Positions 9,191 to 20,274 of a stretch of DNA of 64,000 nucleotides are shown one piece after another. Both the position numbers and the translations under genes were made by a program. The notes beneath the pieces were generated by a model that was not told the origin of the DNA, did not search any database, and saw only the letters and a list, made by a program, of their open reading frames with translations. Each line of letters starts with the position of its first letter. Positions within the stretch are counted from its first letter, which is position 1. Origin of the DNA: Parietichytrium sp. I65-24A (taxonomy: Eukaryota > Sar > Bigyra > Thraustochytrida > Thraustochytriidae); NCBI GenBank assembly GCA_012862575.1, contig BLSF01000075.1, forward strand, positions 1 through 64,000, in the 5' to 3' direction.

Positions 9191-10569
9191 ATCGCCTCCC
9201 CAGCGCAGTCTTTGCAAACAACTCAGATCCTTTCTCCAACCGCAGATCTCAGACCTCAGATACCAGATATCAGATCCTCCCAAAGCAAGCAACGCCAGAC
9301 CGCGTGATTGCGCCACTCCCCGCACTCTTCCGCGAATGACTTTGCGCTTGCGCGGACACTTGTGCCACTTGTCAGGTTCTGATCGTGCGTCAAAGACGAG
9401 TCTGTGTGTTGAGATATGTTTGGAGTTATGTTTTGATTGAGGTTGTTCTCAACATTGTTCAACAATGGAAAGTGCACCGCAAGCAAAAGTGAGTGAGTGA
9501 ATGAGTGAGTTCAAGTGCGTTCTGCGAGTCGCTCGGTCCTGTTCTGCGATGCGATCACTCTTTTTCAAGAGCACATGGTTAATACCAGACGCTCCTATTG
9601 AACGAACATAACTGCTAACATGGATAGGGAGGGCTATTGGATAGGTTAGTCTAGTAGAGCGGTCTAGTAGAAAGCTGTCCGTTCTAAAATTTATCGCTGT
9701 CTTTTTGTCCCTTTTTCTTGTTGATCTCAATCAAATCAAAGTATTGAGATTAAATATTTAAAGTCAAATTGGCTGGTGAAAATTCTATGTATCGCGAAAA
9801 GCGGCTACGTGTTTGAGGAACTATCTGCCATAATTCATTCATTTTCCAGAGGGCTTCTACATACGTCAAGTTTGAAAAAAACCACTTTGCTGTCGCGCCT
9901 GCAGAATCAATCACGATGGCAGGCTAGATATCGAATGGATTCTGGCGCGATCGAGCAGAGCTGGAGCTCGCAAGAAGCGGCCTCGACGGTCTCGATTTTG
10001 AACTATCCAACTACTCTCTCTCTCTCTTTCTCTTTCTCTCTCTTTCCAACATCCCAAACGTCGCATGTAACCCTCTCCGAAAAACTTACTTGCACATCAA
10101 ACGCAGCGCAGCGCACCCCCGACGCGGCGACTTGCGAAGAGACGTTTCATGCTGCTTTCCTAACACTGCGCAGCTCTCTTCCCTTGCGGAGTCGAGAACC
10201 GAGAACCGAGATTCGAGGACCGAAGACCAACCGAGCTTTGGTCAATGTGGCAAATCTGTGCCGCTACGAGTTGCCGTAACCTTGAAGCAACGCAGAAACC
10301 GGTACTGTACTTGAGTAGGAAGTGTGTGTACACGCACCGGAAAGTCACTGGAATCAGTGTGTACGCAGGGCTGCGAGGGTGCTCGAGATCAGGCGGGAGT
10401 TGTCATACTTGCCATACTTGTCATACTTGCCATAGTTGTCATACAGGGCTCTCGGGCAGCCGAAAGTTGCGAAAAAGGTTGCGGGGAGATAGGTAGTACA
10501 AGTGGAGTTGTGCAAGTTGCGTTGTTTCGCGCGCCGTGAGGCGTACAGAGTCGGTGGCCCACGTGAGCG
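9191..10569. other. Divergent promoter region, simple repeats
   Basis: About 1.4 kb lies between two head-to-head genes. It contains a CT-rich tract (10014-10046), a GTAC-type motif (10298-10319) and a 9-bp imperfect tandem repeat of the type CATACTTGC/CATACTTGT (about 10409-10443). No gene is apparent. Confidence 0.55.
10298..10319. promoter_or_regulatory. ACCGGTACTGTACTTGAGTA motif upstream of the phosphatase gene
   Basis: This block combines ACCGGTAC with two GTACT half-sites about 250 bp upstream of the ATG of the histidine phosphatase gene. It belongs to the same intergenic motif family as 3164-3180. Confidence 0.3.
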
Positions 10570-11223
10570 ATGTTGGAGCAGACTGCGGAGAAAGAAAGTG
10601 GCCAGAGCTTGGGATCGGAGAGGCCGCACAAGACGGTGTACTTGGTCCGACACGCGGAGTCTCTCGAGAATGAAAAGCTTGGGGCTCTTCGGGCTGGGTT
10701 CAGGGAGTGGGATTGGGGCAAAATCAAGCATGGCATGAGTCTGATGGGCGAACCGAGCGTGATTGACTCAAGGCTGTCTGATAAAGGCAAGCTTCAGGTG
10801 GAAGAGCTGACGCAAAAGATGAAGGAGACGAAGTTTATAGAAGAAAGTAAAGTGGAGTTGGTGATCCATAGTCCCCTTACGCGCGCGAGCCAAACCTGCA
10901 AAGGGATCTTGAGTTCTGTGACGGATCTGTCTTATTCGACGTTGAGTATACTTGTTGAAGAGGTAATCCACGAAAAGTATTTGCGAGAGTGGATCCCTGG
11001 CCTCGCGTCGGGCTTAAATCGACGAATTCAGGAGTTTGAGACGGTTCTCCGAGGCCGTGAGGAGGGGGTCATTCTTGTTGTTGGACACTCCCAGTTCTTC
11101 CGGGCAATGCTGGGAATGGAGAAGAAATTCAAAAATTGTGACGTCTGGAAAGTTCATTTTGATCACGAGACCGGCTGGAGTTCCGTCCCTGAAAAAGTTT
11201 TGGCGATAGAGCACAATTCCTGA
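10570..11223 (+). CDS. Histidine phosphatase (phosphoglycerate mutase-like) family protein
   Basis: The 217-residue protein has the branch-1 histidine phosphatase signature LVRHAES near residue 24-30, with the RH catalytic pair. It also has the second conserved region VIHSPLTRASQTCKGI and the late catalytic His in VVGHSQFFRAM. These enzymes work through a phospho-histidine. The family spans mutases and phosphatases of sugars, nucleotides or proteins, and the substrate cannot be told here. The insertion after the RHG motif (REWDWGKIKHGMSLMGEPSVIDSRLS) is typical of uncharacterised plant and protist members rather than glycolytic phosphoglycerate mutase. No targeting peptide, no intron. Confidence 0.85.
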   Translation: MLEQTAEKESGQSLGSERPHKTVYLVRHAESLENEKLGALRAGFREWDWGKIKHGMSLMGEPSVIDSRLSDKGKLQVEELTQKMKETKFIEESKVELVIHSPLTRASQTCKGILSSVTDLSYSTLSILVEEVIHEKYLREWIPGLASGLNRRIQEFETVLRGREEGVILVVGHSQFFRAMLGMEKKFKNCDVWKVHFDHETGWSSVPEKVLAIEHNS

Positions 11224-12577
11224 GCGCCACATCTTCCCACGAATCCTTGCCCAAGACCAGAGCAGCAAATTTTCGAGTCGTCACCTGATCCGTTTGCTGA
11301 TTCCAACGGTGCCGCGATTGGCTACTAAAGAGAGGATTTACCGGTACTTGTTATCGAGATTCATATCGACTTGACTGTGAGCACATAATATTCAATTAAA
11401 TCTTCGCAAATTCCAATTTCCTTCAGCGACCTAGAGCTGATATCTCTACAGCTGCTCTCGATACTCGACCGCGGCTGGGGCGGTTCTGGTGTGGTACGCA
11501 GTTTAACCTGAGCACCGATACCACAGTGAGAACAAACTCGGACTCACAAGTCGATTTTCAAAGCAAGCATTGCGCGCACTTTTCAGGGGCCAGCCTTCCT
11601 TTAATCTCCAATGTTTAATCCGAGAAAAAAAAAGAAGGATCCATATGGAACCATACCCTCACACATCCAAAAGGAAACGCTGTATCGCAGAACGTCTTGG
11701 CAACCTTGCTCACACGACACATGCCCAAACCTCCTCACATTTGCATTTGCCATAGCGTGACAATCGACGAACTCGCCAATTACCGCTTAAGACATTTCTT
11801 ACCATGCACTCAATGCATGCAATGCATTGCAATGCTATGCGCATCTATGCACCATCCCGAAAATTGCGCACTCTTTCTACGGCGCTGCTTAGCAGAAAGG
11901 GAGGGCTGTACAGCGCCAACTGCTAGGCCCAAATTTTGTATTGGCTGTTTTGTGGCGCGAAAGGTGAGCGAGCGGTGCAATGTAGAATTAGGTCCCGAGC
12001 CTCTCCGTCCGTCTCCCTCCGAAAACGGCAACGAAGAAGTGTTCTTTCGTGCTAATGCTAGAGCGCTCGCCCTTTCCATCTGCGCAAGGACACTAGCGTG
12101 CTCTTCGAGTTGTTTCCACAGACGACGATCGAGGCCTACAAGTAGCTCTTCGTTCCAAGCCCCTGACACTCCTGACACTCACTCACTGTCTATCAGACAG
12201 AGAGAGACACGGTCAGCAAGTCAGTCACAGTCAGTCAGTCACACACACACCCACACACTTATTAGCCCCTTCTCACACGCCTGGCCCGGAGGCGATGCCA
12301 TTCTCTCTCTCCCTCCTCTCTCGGCGCAATGCATTACATATTACACGCTCTCCAAGTGAGTTTGCCAGTCTTGGCTGTCTTGGCTGCCTCGGTTGGGGCG
12401 AGGACTCCGGAGCCCTGATGCGCAATGCGCAGTTGGCACATCGCAGCGCATTCGCAGTCAAGTGAATCAAAAGGAAAGTTTCACATACATTGAGAGCCGA
12501 CTAGCGTTGACGAACCACAGAAACTCACAGTCTTTATAGTCTGCTTCCTCGACACAGATTCGCGGCAAGAATGCAGC

Positions 12578-12603
12578 GCATTGCATTGCATTGCATTGCA
12601 TTG
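12578..12603. repeat. ATTGC pentanucleotide microsatellite
   Basis: About five perfect copies of the pentamer GCATT run through here. A related TGCATTGCA-rich block occurs about 750 bp upstream at 11804-11850. Confidence 0.85.
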
Positions 12604-13240
12604 ACAAATTGAATGCTTCGCAAGAACGGTCGGTCGCCAGTTCGAAGGAAGGAAGAGTACGATGATGTGATGTCAACTTCTTTCGCTGTCAATTGCTGAA
12701 AAGAAAGAGTCTGTTTCGATCGACGGATTCAAGTTGACAAGATTGACAGTGACTTGTGTGTTTTGTTTTGATTTCAAGAAAAATTTAGAATGTTAGAAAA
12801 TTACAAAAATTGCGCAAAAATTGTGGAAAGGGTTCGGACGCTTCTAATCTCCACTACTCCTTGCTCTACCACCACCCTTCCCCGTAGACCCCGCATAGCA
12901 CGCACCACTACGCTCATCCACCCACGAAGCCTATCCCTAAGACTCTATATGGAAGCTACTACTGTCGCCGCTACTACTACTGTAAGACTCCCACCCTCTC
13001 GTGTCTCCATGTCTCGACGACCAACACTCTACGCGACTGGAACTTGCAATGCGCAGTCCTAGCGGCCGAGATACGCTCTCTGGTAGGGGCCGGGGTGACC
13101 GGGGTGCGTAGCGTAGCAGATTGCTAGTGGTGTAGTGTGCGTAGCTTCGGAAGAGAGGGCAAGTTGCGCACTAGCTTAGTGAGAACTAAGTCAGGACTAC
13201 CGCATGAGAGTGAGATCCCCAAATCACCATCACCATCGCC

Positions 13241-13292
13241 AAGAGAAAGAGAGAGAGAGAAAAGGGAGAGAGAGAGAGAGAGGGAGGGAAGT
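13241..13292. repeat. GA-rich microsatellite
   Basis: An almost pure purine tract of GA dinucleotides with AAA and GGG interruptions, followed by more AGGAGA units to about 13330. Confidence 0.8.
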
Positions 13293-13945
13293 AAGACTAT
13301 AGGAATGAGAGAGAAGGAGAAGGAGGAGAATGAGTATACTTCTTCGTATAATACTTGAGGAAGAAAGACAGCCACGGAAGACACTATTTCTGACATGCAA
13401 GTTGTTGTATGAAAACAACACGGCAACTACACCTTACATCTCCACATCAACCAACACTCTCATTCATTCACTTACTCACTCACAGCAACACGGCAGCAGC
13501 ACGAAGCAACATCAACAACAGCAACAACAACAACAACGACACAGCGACGAAACATCTGCGACTTTGCTGCAGCGGACACACGGGCAGCGGGATCAGCAGG
13601 CGACTCTGCCACGGTAGCGGCTGACTCGGCTAGGTCGGCGCTGGCCGAGTTGGGCTTGTTTGACTCTCGGGAGGTGGTGCCGCGGTCTTGAGTGACGCTT
13701 GGCGCTCACGACGAGCAAGGCACGGTGTGCGAAATAGTCACGGCTGTCCTGTGTCTGTGCATTCGGCCCGGACGGGGGCATTGGAACTGGGGAACTGGGG
13801 TCTTGGAGGACACAGCAGGCGGCAAGTTCAGGTTCGCGGGCGCCGGAGCCCAGGAGCGAAGGCCAGAGTGGGAGCGTGTGCTGCTAGAAAAGTCAGGCTC
13901 ACAAATAGACCAGACTGAGTTTCGAACCTAGATCATCTATTCTCG

Positions 13946-16168
13946 ATGGCCTGGGACGACTCGGAGGAGCGGTGGGAGGGCTGGGAGCGCGTTTCCTCTC
14001 GCAAAGATGGAAAGCGTAGGGATGGCGACGAAAATAGACGGCAACCGCACGGCTCCCAACAGCAACAAAACTCCGGCCAGGGGCAAGGCCACCACCACAC
14101 ACAGCAGCACCAAAAGGCCTCGATGGGAACCAAACGGATTACAGCCCCGTGCGTTTTGGGAGCTGACAACCAGCCTGATCTCAACCTGGCTGCTGCGATC
14201 TCAGAGGAGGAGGCTGCAGCCAAGCTTCCGCTGCTTTTAAACGAGTTTATTTTGTCAAAGTGCGAAGGAAGCGAGCATGTCAAAAGAAGCGACTTTGATG
14301 GGCCAGCACGTGAAGCGCTGCAGCGCATATCTTTCTTGCAGGCTCTGCAAGCCATCGAGCACTTTGCCGGATCGGTGTCGTCAAGAATCCAGAAGAGGCC
14401 AGCATATCTGATGGGAATCCTCAGAGGTACGTTCACGCGGATTGTCTTCTTTGTCACGCATTGGGAACTCTTTGTGCAATTGCAGAGTAGTCTTTGTTAT
14501 TCTGACCTTCTTTGATTGTTTACGTTTTTTGTTTTATCTCGCAATTTCCTCCTGTGAGTAGGGCAAGAGCAGCATTGGGACAAGAGCCGCGCTGCCGCGA
14601 GTATTGAGGGCGGATCTTCCAAGCTCTTGGGCCTACCCTCGAGAGTTTTGCTAACGATTGCGGAGCTCTGCTTGTTTGGCAACATCTTGCCTTCAGACTT
14701 TACTCCCGAGGTTTGCCTCTCTCTCCACAAACTTTCTGGTCTATTAGCGATCAAGGCGATTGCTGCATTCAACTCAAACAAACGAATTGGCGCCGGGCAA
14801 CGCGGGGGTGTTCTGAACAGGCCTCGTTTCTTCCAAAGACTGATCCAAAACGTTGCGGAGCAAAATATCTCTGACAGTAGCACCAACAAGGTAGACGACA
14901 TTGAAGTGGGCACGCCAAAGTCTCAAGATTCGGCCAAGGACCCTCTTTCATCGGCTGCCTCTGTGAGCAGCAAAGGAGGATTCTCAAACAGCAGCAACAC
15001 CCACGGCGCAGCGAGCCCGGCAGGGCAAGGGGCCTCGTCTCCTTCCTCTACCGGAGAGAGCGTCCACTCATCGCCTAGAAAACCTTCGCTCGATGACGAT
15101 TTGGATCAGGAATCTCTTTCAGAAAGCCTTCTAGACGGGGACGACACTCACACCCCTACCCCGGCCAGCGCTGCGCGATGGTCAAAGGCAGACCACTCGT
15201 CAAGCTCCAAGGGGGGCAAAACTGCGCAAGTAAAGAGCCACTGGGACGAGGATACTTCGGCACTGCAACAGCCTGAACCCGAATCGTTCGAAGACAACTT
15301 TCAGACTTCCGCCTCTAAAGGCGCAGCACACGCAGCTACTACAAGTGGGTCTCCAAACAAGCAGGCTCAGCCTTCCCAGCAACAGCGCCAGCGCACTGCC
15401 TCTTTATTGCTCAACTCCAACACTGGGGGACAGGGCAGCAACACCAACACCAAAAACACCATCAGCAACAACAATAGCAACGACGCAAACGCTTCAAGAT
15501 TAGGCGGCTATGAGCCTGACGCACACGGAGCGTGGAGCGCGGGGCTCCAACGCTTTGCTGCAAGCCCCGACGACATCGACTCGCACTTTGGGTCCCACCT
15601 CGGCCCTGACTTTTCCGGGGCCGGCCTTTCGGAACCCAGTACCCCGCGCGAACCCCGTGACGAGATTGCTCCGCAGACTCCAAGTTGGCAATCTCAGTCC
15701 ACCTTTCCATCCTTCTCTGGGTTGCTCGGAAATCCTCCTCGGAGACCCCAATCCGCATCGCACAGCGAAGAGCGCACACGAAACAGCGACGCGCTTTGGA
15801 ACCGCCCATCTTTTGACCACCGGGAGCTCTCCGGCTCAATAGATGGTGTCTGGAGCAACCCTTTGTTTTTGTCATCTTCTGCAACTGGCAACGGGACTGT
15901 CGACGACGCGGACCTCATGGACGAACTTCATGCATTGAGGAGCAAAGTCGAGTCTTTTGCCACAACTGAGCGCGCACTACGGGACGAGGTTGGCCAGCTC
16001 TCGCTACTTTGTCGCCAGCTTCAGCACGAAAACATTATGATCAAGTCGAAACACGAAGCCTTGCTTCAGACTTTGCGCCAGGCCGTGGATGTTGCAGAGC
16101 TCAACTTCCCAAACTCGCCTCAAGGCACGCTTCCATCCCCGAACACGGGGTCACCTCGGCAGCACTAA
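13946..16168 (+). CDS. Disordered protein with an hnRNP R/Q acidic-domain-like N-terminus and C-terminal coiled coil
   Basis: Two exons, 13946-14426 and 14562-16168, give 695 residues. The intron (134 bp, GTACGT...GTAG) interrupts a conserved-looking segment, KRPAYLMGILRG, and splicing keeps the frame. The helical region at about 70-165 (ALQRISFLQALQAIEHF then NKSAFLxGV-like KRPAYLMGIL) resembles the acidic domain at the N-terminus of hnRNP R/Q proteins, but no RRM follows. A second helical stretch (SRVLLTIAELCLFGN...CLSLHKLSGLLAIKA, about 180-230) leads into a long Ser/Asn/Gln-rich region. The C-terminus (about 610-675) is a coiled coil (ELHALRSKVESFATTERALR). An RNA-related role is a guess from the N-terminal resemblance. 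Confidence 0.8.
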
Positions 16169-17054
16169 TCGCTCGCTGCCGATTGAAAGACTATCTCGCA
16201 CCGAACCACCAAAAACGTCGTTGACCTTGCAGTGTATTGGAAACTCATTCTGCACGGCCTCCGATCCGATTTCCCCCATACCTTCATTAAAAGTTAACCT
16301 GAACTTTTCCGTCCGTTCACATTCGGGCCGACTTGAACCCATGGAGTCTTTCGCCCGGCCACAATCCAGAGCTCTAGCTAGCTGGACACACGAGACAGAT
16401 TCCCCCAAATCCAGCCGAATTTTGGCAACTTTCAACTTTCTTTTCACTTGATTGATTGATGAAGATGAAACATTCATTCATTCACTGACCTTTTTTCGAT
16501 TGCCAACTTCCACCATTTTCCCTTTTCTATGCAAATTTGCAATTCCATGTGTGTGGCTGAGTACCACCGGTAGGCCACCCTATGACCTACTACTCATATT
16601 GCATAACCTAAACTTACACCACAAATGTCTCCACAGTCTCCCAGTAGCTACTATCTATATTATAAAGAACGTTAAGGCTCACCTTACTATCAATTAGCCC
16701 ATCGCCAATCGCAACTTGTGCATCACAAGACCCAGCAAATGCTAGTCCACTGACGCGCACTACTCCAGCTCCTAATCCCCGGCCTTAGGCAGCCTCCACT
16801 CTTTGCTACCCGCCATCACCTAGCGGTCGTATGCGTGGGGGTAGAATGGAGTACTACTAGCCGGCCGGCTAGCGACCGCGGTAGTCAGGCAGGAGTGAAG
16901 TGAAAAGGGCTGCGAGACAAAAGCGCCATGTGCGAGACATTGGTGGTCAATAACGCGAGACGGAAGTGGTTTTAACGAGCGCGAGAACCGAGCTGCAAGG
17001 GCTGCAAGAACCGGTGAGCTGGGACCCGCGGCGAAAAGAACCGGCCCGAGCAAG
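16169..17054. other. Intergenic region upstream of PCIF1
   Basis: This holds the 3' flank of the preceding gene and the PCIF1 promoter. It contains GAGTACCACCGGTAGG (about 16558-16573) and a 16-bp perfect palindrome at 16857-16872. No gene is apparent. Confidence 0.55.
16857..16872. promoter_or_regulatory. 16-bp perfect palindrome CTAGCCGGCCGGCTAG
   Basis: The sequence equals its own reverse complement over all 16 bases. It lies about 180 bp upstream of the PCIF1 ATG and directly follows GAGTACTA, another member of the GTAC motif group. It may be a dimeric transcription factor site; no family is named. Confidence 0.35.
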
Positions 17055-18452
17055 ATGGACGAGCTGTCTGCGCTGATGAAGCAGTATTACGACGACCCGG
17101 GGAAAGGGCAGGGACAAGAGACTACTGCGAAGGTGAAGAAGGCCGCGCTGATGAAAACTCCGCAGGGCAAGCTGGCTGGGAAGAAGCGCCAAAGGGCTGA
17201 GATCAGCATGGATGAGGAAGTTGCAAAGTTACTCGACGTTAGCGCGATTTCTATGGTCGGCGACGGCGCATCTGAAAGAAAACCGCATGTGCAGGCTCCT
17301 CTCATCGAAGTCTGGCTGGCCGCTTGCTTGCGTAAGATTCATAGCGTCCTGGAAAAGGCGTGCATGGACGGTCTTGGTGAAGAAGTGTGCAAGCGGCTAG
17401 CCCTCTTCACCTCGGCCACTCTTCGCAATGGAGATGCCGTTTTCGAGAAGTGGCTCTTCAGTGCACTTACGTTCTCGACAAAACTCAAAGGCGGGCTTCT
17501 CCCAGACGCCAATGGGCTTGACGGTGCGCTCCCTTCGCTCTGTGCCGATCTGTCTTCATGCTGCAAGAATGAGGATGAGAGCAGTTTGGCCGTCTCTGCG
17601 GCGACTCTTTTCAACCGCAAATGTAAATCAATGATCATGGCCAACATGAAGCTTCCAGATGCAGAGTCTCAAAAGAATCGCACCAAGGTGGCGACCATCT
17701 CGATGCCCGTGCAGGCATCGGGCAAGGTGAAGGTATTGTTTGGCAAAGCTGCACACTCCCTGACGCGAAGTCACTACGAGAAGCTTCGCACGTTATTTCA
17801 GATTCGCCATGGCTTGACGGGTCCGCCCAGCGCCGATTGCCTTGATTTTAAAAAGGCCCTCTTCTCTGTTTTGCAGCGATATGCAACGATCGGCGGTCCA
17901 GGCTTTCAGGCTGCGATACCAGCGAGCGTTCACGAGGCTTTAAGAGACGACTTTGGGGCAACTTTTGAGTGCTTTGCCTCTCCACTAAACTGCAGATACC
18001 CAAACTATTGCTCCGCTTTCCCTGAGACCGATGAATCCTTTGGGTCGAAGGGGTCATTCTTTAGCTTCCGGCCTTCCGAGGGTTCGTTTGAAGCAAACCC
18101 GCCTTTCGTGGACACCACTGTGGAAGCAATGATCAAGCATATGCGGGATCTTCTCGCACGCGCTCAGAAAGCGAGCAACTGCTTATCCTTCACAGTTATC
18201 GTACCATCAAAGTACCGCGAATTGTTCCGTAAACTAGTGAAATTGTTTCTGCAAAAGACATTAACGCTGGAACACCGAAGCCACGTGTACACAGCTGGAG
18301 CTCAGCAACGCGCTAGCCACAAGCGAAAGAAGATCGCCTCTAGCTGTGATACCGACGTTCACTTTTTGCAGACCGAGGCTGCGAGCAAGAAATGGCCATG
18401 CACTCCAGAGGCGCTTGACCGAGTCAGGCTCTCTTTCACAGGTACAACATGA
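17055..18452 (+). CDS. PCIF1: PCIF1-like cap-specific mRNA N6-adenosine methyltransferase
   Basis: PCIF1/CAPAM adds the N6 methyl group to a 2'-O-methylated adenosine next to the mRNA cap (m6Am). The 465-residue product carries the catalytic NPPF at 348-351, set in SGSFEANPPF-like sequence (EGSFEANPPFVD). It also shows the strongly conserved CFASPLNCRYPNYCSAFPET and the late DVHFLQTEAASKKWPCTPE block, which parallels the human VLFLQND...KWAPTPE. A Lys/Arg-rich stretch (about 25-50; GKKRQR) may be a nuclear signal. The human protein (704 aa) has an N-terminal WW domain that binds phosphorylated RNA polymerase II; none is present here. The start is the first ATG, in good context. No intron. Confidence 0.93.
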   Translation: MDELSALMKQYYDDPGKGQGQETTAKVKKAALMKTPQGKLAGKKRQRAEISMDEEVAKLLDVSAISMVGDGASERKPHVQAPLIEVWLAACLRKIHSVLEKACMDGLGEEVCKRLALFTSATLRNGDAVFEKWLFSALTFSTKLKGGLLPDANGLDGALPSLCADLSSCCKNEDESSLAVSAATLFNRKCKSMIMANMKLPDAESQKNRTKVATISMPVQASGKVKVLFGKAAHSLTRSHYEKLRTLFQIRHGLTGPPSADCLDFKKALFSVLQRYATIGGPGFQAAIPASVHEALRDDFGATFECFASPLNCRYPNYCSAFPETDESFGSKGSFFSFRPSEGSFEANPPFVDTTVEAMIKHMRDLLARAQKASNCLSFTVIVPSKYRELFRKLVKLFLQKTLTLEHRSHVYTAGAQQRASHKRKKIASSCDTDVHFLQTEAASKKWPCTPEALDRVRLSFTGTT

Positions 18453-18947
18453 AGCCTGTTTACGTCTGGAGCTCGAACTTCGAGAAGAACTCTGCAAAAA
18501 GATGACTTGCTAAGCTGACTCGCTCTTCTCCAGCTAGGCCTTCGATTCTCGGGCTTGCTCGTGTGATGCGTCCAAGCTAAGCCACAGAGCATGAGTACAG
18601 CAATAGCCGCCTGTCTGGTACAAATGCGACATACTTTGGATTTGGCTCTGGAAGACTAGCTAGTGTTCCAAAAAGCTTCACGCTGGTTGTTGGTGAACAG
18701 CGATTCCCCAGATGCAAGTAGTGCTTTATCAGTCGATATGGGCACAAGAACGAGGACTAAGCAGACCACATGACTCACGTCGGCTCAGACTTGGCTTTTT
18801 TTTTAGATATCATTTAGTAAGAAATTAATTTCAATTGAAAGTAACTCCATTCCTGATGGCCAAGTAGATAAAAAATCGACGGAATCGATTCAAGTGCAGA
18901 GATTCAAATGAACACAGGATGCAAACATGTGTAAAGACATAGCGCCC
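18453..18947. other. Convergent intergenic region PCIF1 / TrmA
   Basis: About 500 bp hold the 3' flanks of two convergent genes, with an AT-rich patch at 18794-18845. No gene or repeat is apparent. Confidence 0.6.
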
Positions 18948-20274
18948 TCACTCTATTTCGAACTCCACGCCGCACTCAATGTGGTCTGTGGACGGAAACT
19001 GATCAAAGCACACCAAGTCATGAATCCGAACATTTCGTCCGGAAATGTCTCTGATTCGATCAAGGTCCCGCCTCAAGGTTACTAAAAGGTGGGGAACGTA
19101 CATGTGTTAGGAGCTATTCAGTGCACGTCTGTACGCGTGAGAGCAAACTTACCTGGGTTGCAACTGATGTAGATTATCTGGCCGGTGTGGGAAGAGAGTA
19201 ATTCTATGGAGGCGTCGTCAAGGCCAAGTCGAGGAGGATCGACCAGAAAGGTGCGAAATTTGTATTCGTCCAGGTCAATATGACGCAAGCGCTCAAATTG
19301 GCGCACCCCAAAGTACGCTTCGGTGGCCTCCTCAGAAGACATGCGAACAATGTTCGTATTCTTGATATTGTTCTTCTGTATGGCCCAGACGGCATCTCTG
19401 ACCGAATCCCTCCCCACCTCTGTTGCTAGAACCTTGTCAAAAACTGTTGCAGCGAGGCTAATTAAAAAGAATTGTAAAGGCCAAAACGAGAATTGTTCAC
19501 GGTTGAGAACGTTAGCGTCACGTGAATCGTGAGCATCATGCAATCTTTGATAACTTACGCCATGGTAAAGTTTCCATTTCCACAGTATAGCTCCAGCAAG
19601 TCGTTGTCATCAATCCCTCTTCGCCTGCTGCACGCCTCCACGGCCCAGTCCAGCATGAGTTTATTGACGAGCGCGTTAGGCTGCGAGAAGGATTCTATAT
19701 TTTGTTTGTACATGAGAGACTTGACGTCCATTGCGTTTTTGGAGGAGTTGAAGTAGTTTACGTCAAAGCGCTCGTGCAAATATGTTCGACCTGTGCTTCG
19801 AAGTCGCTTTTGTGATCGGCCCAGAATGGTCACGTAATCCATGTTTGTGGCGCTCTGAATGTCGCGCTCAAGATCCTGAGCATATTGTAACCAGAGATCG
19901 CTTTTTATCGGGCGCCGGTAGCACAAAGTGATAGCCATTTCTCCGTACATAGTTGTGTTAAACTTGGCCTCAAAAACATTCTCCCTCAAGATGGAATTCT
20001 CTTCAAGCTTTTTCCGAAGCACTGGCATCGCGGTGTTTATTTTTTCTGATGCAATCGGGAACCTGTCTTGGTCCAGATGCCCCAGCAGCTCCTCATCTGC
20101 TGTGTTGAAATAATACCGGGTACGCTTCTGTCCCTGCGCGGTGGTGCGCTCCACCAACCGCAGACTCAGTTTCATCCTGTACCCGGTGTCTCCGCAAGGG
20201 CATTTGAAAACTTTGTCCACATTTCGCTCTAGGAGCTTTTCGACCGCCCGTACCTTGGATTCCAGCAACACCAT
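18948..20274 (-). CDS. trmA: TrmA-type tRNA (uracil-54-C5)-methyltransferase
   Basis: Makes 5-methyluridine (ribothymidine) at position 54 of the tRNA T-loop using SAM. Three exons, 20274-19559, 19457-19153 and 19081-18948, give 384 residues (E. coli TrmA has 366). Both introns (101 and 71 bp) are GT-AG, and splicing rebuilds conserved motifs: GNGNFTMALAATVFDKVLATE across intron 1 and ISCNPVTLRRDL across intron 2. Catalytic and SAM features are present: FSQPNA, ELYCGNGNF, VDPPRLGLDD, the nucleophile in SCNP, and DHIECGVEFE at the end with the catalytic Glu. It lacks a TRAM domain, as bacterial TrmA does, and follows TrmA rather than the eukaryotic Trm2/TRMT2 type. The start is the first ATG. 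Location (cytosol or mitochondrion) is unclear. Confidence 0.93.

Larger units (their letters stand above)
11224..13945. other. 2.7-kb gene-poor stretch with many microsatellites
   Basis: I see no supportable gene. The open frames present are low-complexity, show no domain and overlap on both strands. The stretch contains TGCATTGCA-rich blocks (11804-11850), an ATTGC pentamer array (12578-12603), CAGT/CA-type repeats (about 12215-12260), a GA tract (about 13241-13292) and CAA/CAG runs (about 13500-13545). It could hold a long promoter or a non-coding transcript for the gene at 13946. Confidence 0.5.

Noticed and set aside
10397-10446. CRISPR-like or satellite array of CATACTTGC units
   Set aside because: Only about four imperfect 9-bp copies with no spacers; an ordinary minisatellite in a eukaryotic spacer.
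11697-12359. 220-codon plus-strand open frame in the gene-poor block
   Set aside because: It runs through microsatellites and is opposed by another open frame; composition is not coding-like.
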